Below, piece by piece: positions 22,110 to 25,333 of a stretch of 25,333 bases of DNA. The position numbers were made by a program, and so were the translations under genes. Below the pieces are notes generated by a model. It had not been told where the DNA came from. It worked only from the letters and a program-made list of their open reading frames with translations, and ran no database searches. Source of the stretch: a virus. The stretch lies in IMG/VR virus record IMGVR_UViG_3300031873_001115, positions 1 to 25,333 of that record. The stretch is one strand, 5' to 3'. Numbering within the stretch: position 1 is the stretch's first letter; each line of letters starts with the position of its first letter.

Positions 22110-24725
22110 ATGGTTGCATATACGAGCAGTGGTACTGGAAATTGGAATGTAGACGCCACCTGGGGTGGTGGCGGATTCCCACAAGCTGGAGACACGGCTA
22201 CAATTCGAGCCGTGGATATAGTAACAATTGTCCAGAACGAGGCTCTCGGTACTGACCCAGCGAATTACACGACTTACGGACTAGATATTTACGGTACACT
22301 CAAATGGGCGACAAACGCAACATGCACACTCACGTGCACGACAAATATTCGCATACGAGTTGGGGGCACCCTCGAAATCGGAAGTGAACTCGCCCCCATC
22401 AACGTAGACTATAAAGCCACTCTTTATATGGCTGGTACTTACGGCCGTCGGATTCTATTAGACACAGACTCTGATGGTGGCAAAGGTACGCTTCGCATGC
22501 ACGGTGCTGTTTCTTATCATATGGCTGACGCCACGAAGCAGCGTGCTCGGCTCTTGAGCGATGTTGCCCTTGGTCCTGCAACGATTACACTTGACGCCGA
22601 TACAGATTATTTAACCGATGCTGAATTGGGCGGGGGTAACGGAGACACGATTTGGCTCGGTAGTGGCGGAAGCCGGACAACAGTAGTCATGACTGATGGT
22701 GGTGCTGATATCGCCGGTTTTGGAAATGAACAGGTCCGATTATTAACGAAAGTCAGTGCAAATACGTATACAACAACTTTAACATACAACCACAATGCTG
22801 GAGATTTAGTAGTCCATGGCGAGAGAAATGCCATTATCTTGGGAGTGCTGAATAACGGCTTTGAGATTTACCAAACTATAACTCCACGACAGAATTCTAT
22901 TCAGTTTACACTCAGTGCCGTTGGGTACGTTCCTGCTGTTCCAGGTGATGTGGGGCGGCGCGTAGGTGCTGGCGCAGGCAACGGTTGTATGAGTTCTTAT
23001 TTTAACGGTGTGCCCCCCTCGTGGACGGTAAGTTTAGATACTGGTGATGACTGGCCGACAGTTGGGGATTGGCTGCAAATTCAGGGAGGATCCGGTTATG
23101 GACGACTTTCTGCTCTGACGCCGACACAAGCACAGTTTCAGAGTTCTGCAGGTGGGGTGGATGTGCGGTGGGCCAAATTCAAATATGGTGGTGCAGAAGA
23201 CGCAGGATTTGCTTCACGTAATGTTTTTTACTTTATAAATACGTTCATGGGGTCCACAAAAATTGTTAATGGTATGTACATATTTAAAAACGTGTTATTC
23301 GATACACCGGGGTATTCATCCGGGAGTACAACGAGCTACGGGGTTCTGTTTTATGCCCATTCGCGCATAAACGTCACCGCTGAAGACATCGATGAAGTAC
23401 ATGCTTATGGATATTTAGGGACCGTGAGTTTGTCTTCCGGTGGATCTGGTGTATGTTCCGGTCTTTTTACTGTCGGACACCTAACAGGTATTCATACAAA
23501 AGCTGTTCTAGCACTAGCTGCACTGGCAAAAGTAAACATCAAACGTATATGGCACTCGTTCACAGGAGGTGCTGCGTCTGCATCAGATGGATCTCTAATG
23601 TCATGGGGCTCCGCCTTTACTCTTTCAGATATTGTTTCTGCACGTGCTCCACTTTATGGCATATACACACAGAATCCGTCAAACAACGAAATGGCTGCAG
23701 CGACGTGTGAAATATTGGGTGGTGAAATACTTAACGGGACTTATGGAATAAGTAGCTCGAATAAGGTCCAGAGTATGTATGTAAAGAACGTGTATTTTAG
23801 ACACATGTATTATGACGGTGCTTTTTTAGGTGGTCAATGCAGTCGTATAACTTTCGACAATTGTGAATTCCACAATTGTATCCGCCAATCCGCCTCTGTC
23901 CTTGGTGGTGGAATCCGCATAAACTCATTTTCAACAGCAGGTACGCCGTCCAATGTTACCCTCAGGCGCTGCAAATTTGGGACAGACGAACAAAACCATC
24001 GCCGGAACATCTCGTTAGGTGTGGCTACTTTGCGCTATAATACAGGTCGGATTTTGATCGAAGGTTGTATTTTCAAAAAGCCATTTTGGAATGTAGCTGA
24101 ACCGTCTTACAGTACCTGGGGTGAGTGGCGCTCCGCGATTGTTTTTCCGGAGTATGCAGACATTACTCCCCTAACAGACGAAATGTGGTTGCGTGGAGCA
24201 ACCCTGGAGATTGTTGACCCGACAGTATATGATGCGGCCGGTGTGGAACGCTGGGCAACAGCATACCCGGGCATCACACGCATGGCTCGGGTGGGTAGTG
24301 GCGGCGAAGTATGGAATGAAAATTCCGTACTCATCGACGACACAATTGGCGTAAAAATTACGCCGTTTTCCAATAAAGTGCCGTGCCCTGGGACGTATGC
24401 TGTTCCGTTACAGATTCCTGTAACTGCGGGGCAAAACCTGCAAATACAAGTTCAATTCCGGAAGACACGTGCCATTACTTCCGCCACAGAACGCCCGTCT
24501 TTACACGCTTTTGGGTGCGGTATTGACACAAGCCAAGTTATGCCGGATGTAACAAACGTGTGGACGACACTATCTATTTCAGAGACCGCGACATATTCGG
24601 GCATGGTCCGTGTGTGGTTTGAAGCGGGCGTCAACTATTGGAAAATCGTCGGCCCTTCTCGACAGCCCGAAGACCCGTGGTGGATGACTGTATATGTTGA
24701 TGGAATGGTTGTTACGTATACTTAA
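22110..24725 (+). CDS. Tail spike/fibre protein with G8 and CEMIP-like N-terminal half and beta-helix (copy 2)
   Basis: This 871-residue paralogue of the preceding gene starts 9 bases after its stop, with GAGG at 22102-22105. The G8-like domain (10-130) has NWNVDATWGG, PQAGDTATI, then RVGGTLEIGS; GTLRMHGAVSYHMAD (126-140) and GERNAIILG (237-245) match copy 1. An insertion of about 80 residues (roughly 258-345, including DTGDDWPTVGDWLQIQGGSG) separates this half from the beta-helix; copy 1 lacks it. The beta-helix shares CKFG, RRN and CIFKKPF landmarks. The C-terminal domain (about 760-871) again has PVTAGQ and MTVYVDG. Tandem spikes of this kind usually broaden host range. Enzymatic activity is not shown by the sequence. 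Confidence 0.72.
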   Translation: MVAYTSSGTGNWNVDATWGGGGFPQAGDTATIRAVDIVTIVQNEALGTDPANYTTYGLDIYGTLKWATNATCTLTCTTNIRIRVGGTLEIGSELAPINVDYKATLYMAGTYGRRILLDTDSDGGKGTLRMHGAVSYHMADATKQRARLLSDVALGPATITLDADTDYLTDAELGGGNGDTIWLGSGGSRTTVVMTDGGADIAGFGNEQVRLLTKVSANTYTTTLTYNHNAGDLVVHGERNAIILGVLNNGFEIYQTITPRQNSIQFTLSAVGYVPAVPGDVGRRVGAGAGNGCMSSYFNGVPPSWTVSLDTGDDWPTVGDWLQIQGGSGYGRLSALTPTQAQFQSSAGGVDVRWAKFKYGGAEDAGFASRNVFYFINTFMGSTKIVNGMYIFKNVLFDTPGYSSGSTTSYGVLFYAHSRINVTAEDIDEVHAYGYLGTVSLSSGGSGVCSGLFTVGHLTGIHTKAVLALAALAKVNIKRIWHSFTGGAASASDGSLMSWGSAFTLSDIVSARAPLYGIYTQNPSNNEMAAATCEILGGEILNGTYGISSSNKVQSMYVKNVYFRHMYYDGAFLGGQCSRITFDNCEFHNCIRQSASVLGGGIRINSFSTAGTPSNVTLRRCKFGTDEQNHRRNISLGVATLRYNTGRILIEGCIFKKPFWNVAEPSYSTWGEWRSAIVFPEYADITPLTDEMWLRGATLEIVDPTVYDAAGVERWATAYPGITRMARVGSGGEVWNENSVLIDDTIGVKITPFSNKVPCPGTYAVPLQIPVTAGQNLQIQVQFRKTRAITSATERPSLHAFGCGIDTSQVMPDVTNVWTTLSISETATYSGMVRVWFEAGVNYWKIVGPSRQPEDPWWMTVYVDGMVVTYT
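22143..22175 (+). repeat. 33-base direct repeat, copy 2
   Basis: Identical to 19809-19841, in the same frame and domain position of the paralogous spike gene. It could mediate deletion or recombination between the two spike genes. Confidence 0.9.
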
Positions 24726-24742
24726 TAAGGTAGGTACTTTGT

Positions 24743-24997
24743 ATGTCTTCCTTCACCACAGACGGCGCTTTTCCGTACTATTTATGGACCAGTCCGGAAC
24801 TGGTTGTGGACGGCGCCACTCCACTGGGCCGGGTAACCCCTGCACCTCCTATACCGCCCTCCGCTGTGGCCGAAATCCTAATTGACTCAGAAGTTGTTTG
24901 GTCGTCCTTAACCTCCACATCTCAACAGCAGCTTAGCTTCGACGTCCGCAACTTTATAGGCAACCACACCATCACGTTTAGGATTAGAGCAATATGA
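24743..24997 (+). CDS. Small beta-rich tail-region protein
   Basis: The 84-residue product starts at ATG with AAGGTAGG about 8 bases upstream. It has a Pro-rich linker (TPAPPIPPSAV, about 32-42) followed by alternating strands (AEILIDSEVVWSSL, then SFDVRNFIGNHTITFRIRAI). No family is recognised. It may be a small fibre-associated or trimerisation protein. The next gene's ATG overlaps its TGA (ATGA), so the two are coupled. Confidence 0.65.
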   Translation: MSSFTTDGAFPYYLWTSPELVVDGATPLGRVTPAPPIPPSAVAEILIDSEVVWSSLTSTSQQQLSFDVRNFIGNHTITFRIRAI

Positions 24998-25333
24998 ACA
25001 TAATCTGGGTTTCAAAACAGGGTTCTGACACTACCGGAGATGGGTCGTACGACAAGCCTTATCTGACTATCGATGAGGCCTTGACGCATTTTACAGGCGG
25101 GGACCAAATAAGAATACTGGATGGTACCTATACGCCGACCGACAGCATAGTGATCAGTGGTAAAGAAGGCAGTATTTTCGCAGAGAACCCGCAGGCAGTG
25201 TACATCCAGCCACAGAAGACCAGTGTACACGCGGCTGGGGTAGCCATTCTAGATTCCACTAGATTTCTGCTGTACGGTGTGAACGTTTTGCAAGCCGCGG
25301 ATTCTGCTGGCAATCTGATAGGTATATACGCAG
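24994..25333 (+). CDS. Right-handed beta-helix tail fibre/spike protein (3' partial)
   Basis: The frame starts at ATG 24994 and is open to the right edge, so only the first 113 residues are seen. The opening, IIWVSKQGSDTTGDGSYDKP then YLTIDEAL, GGDQIRILDGTYT, matches the N-terminus of DUF1565-type parallel beta-helix proteins, in which a GSDxxGDGS motif precedes the first coil. The following residues form regular short strands. It is probably a third receptor-binding or polysaccharide-active protein of the same tail-fibre cluster. Confidence 0.72.
   Translation, partial: MNIIWVSKQGSDTTGDGSYDKPYLTIDEALTHFTGGDQIRILDGTYTPTDSIVISGKEGSIFAENPQAVYIQPQKTSVHAAGVAILDSTRFLLYGVNVLQAADSAGNLIGIYA

Noticed and set aside
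1-25333. CRISPR arrays, insertion sequences, rRNA genes
   Set aside because: I saw no regularly spaced repeats, transposase motifs, terminal inverted repeats or rRNA signatures on either strand.

Overview
The window is part of the late (virion-structure) region of a contractile-tailed bacteriophage genome (myovirus morphotype). The evidence is an ordered set of tail genes on the + strand: tail sheath, tail tube, a tail-assembly chaperone with a probable -1 frameshift extension, tape measure, hub-type baseplate proteins, a gpV/gp5-like central spike, a baseplate-J-like wedge protein and several beta-helical tail-spike or fibre proteins. Genes are packed end to end, many with 1-19 base overlaps, and TTG/GTG starts are common. 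Nothing identifies the host directly. dTDP-sugar genes and an M23 peptidase would fit a Gram-negative host, but that is inference. No integrase, repressor or replication gene is in the window, so phage versus prophage cannot be decided.

Layout. 1-1861: end of a HAD-type phosphatase gene and two unassigned neck/tail-completion candidates. 1916-7083: sheath, tube, small helical protein, chaperone with frameshift product, tape measure (717 aa, predicting a tail of roughly 105-110 nm). 7084-11064: tail-tip/hub proteins and central spike. 11067-11933: rfbA (RmlA, glucose-1-phosphate thymidylyltransferase), the last + strand gene before a hairpin that probably terminates both converging transcripts.

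11987-17069 is a roughly 5-kb block on the - strand that interrupts the tail operon. In its transcription order it holds a DHH phosphoesterase, an M23 peptidase with a zinc knuckle, a beta-class DNA methyltransferase, a coiled-coil protein, a zinc-ribbon protein whose 3' end runs into a tRNA gene, that tRNA (anticodon CAT, probably Ile2 reading AUA), rfbC (RmlC), an acidic protein of unknown function and a cation diffusion facilitator. This is an auxiliary-gene cargo: nucleotide-sugar supply, metal export, DNA methylation, cell-wall cleavage and short-oligonucleotide turnover.

From 17156 the + strand tail genes resume after a divergent promoter-type gap. An unknown baseplate protein has a Shine-Dalgarno separated from its start codon by a hairpin. 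It is followed by a fibronectin-III-containing baseplate protein, the J-like wedge protein, two tandem paralogous spikes with a G8/CEMIP-like N-terminal half and a beta-helix (774 and 871 aa), a small beta-rich protein, and the start of another beta-helix protein cut by the right edge. No stretch over 300 bases lacks a gene.
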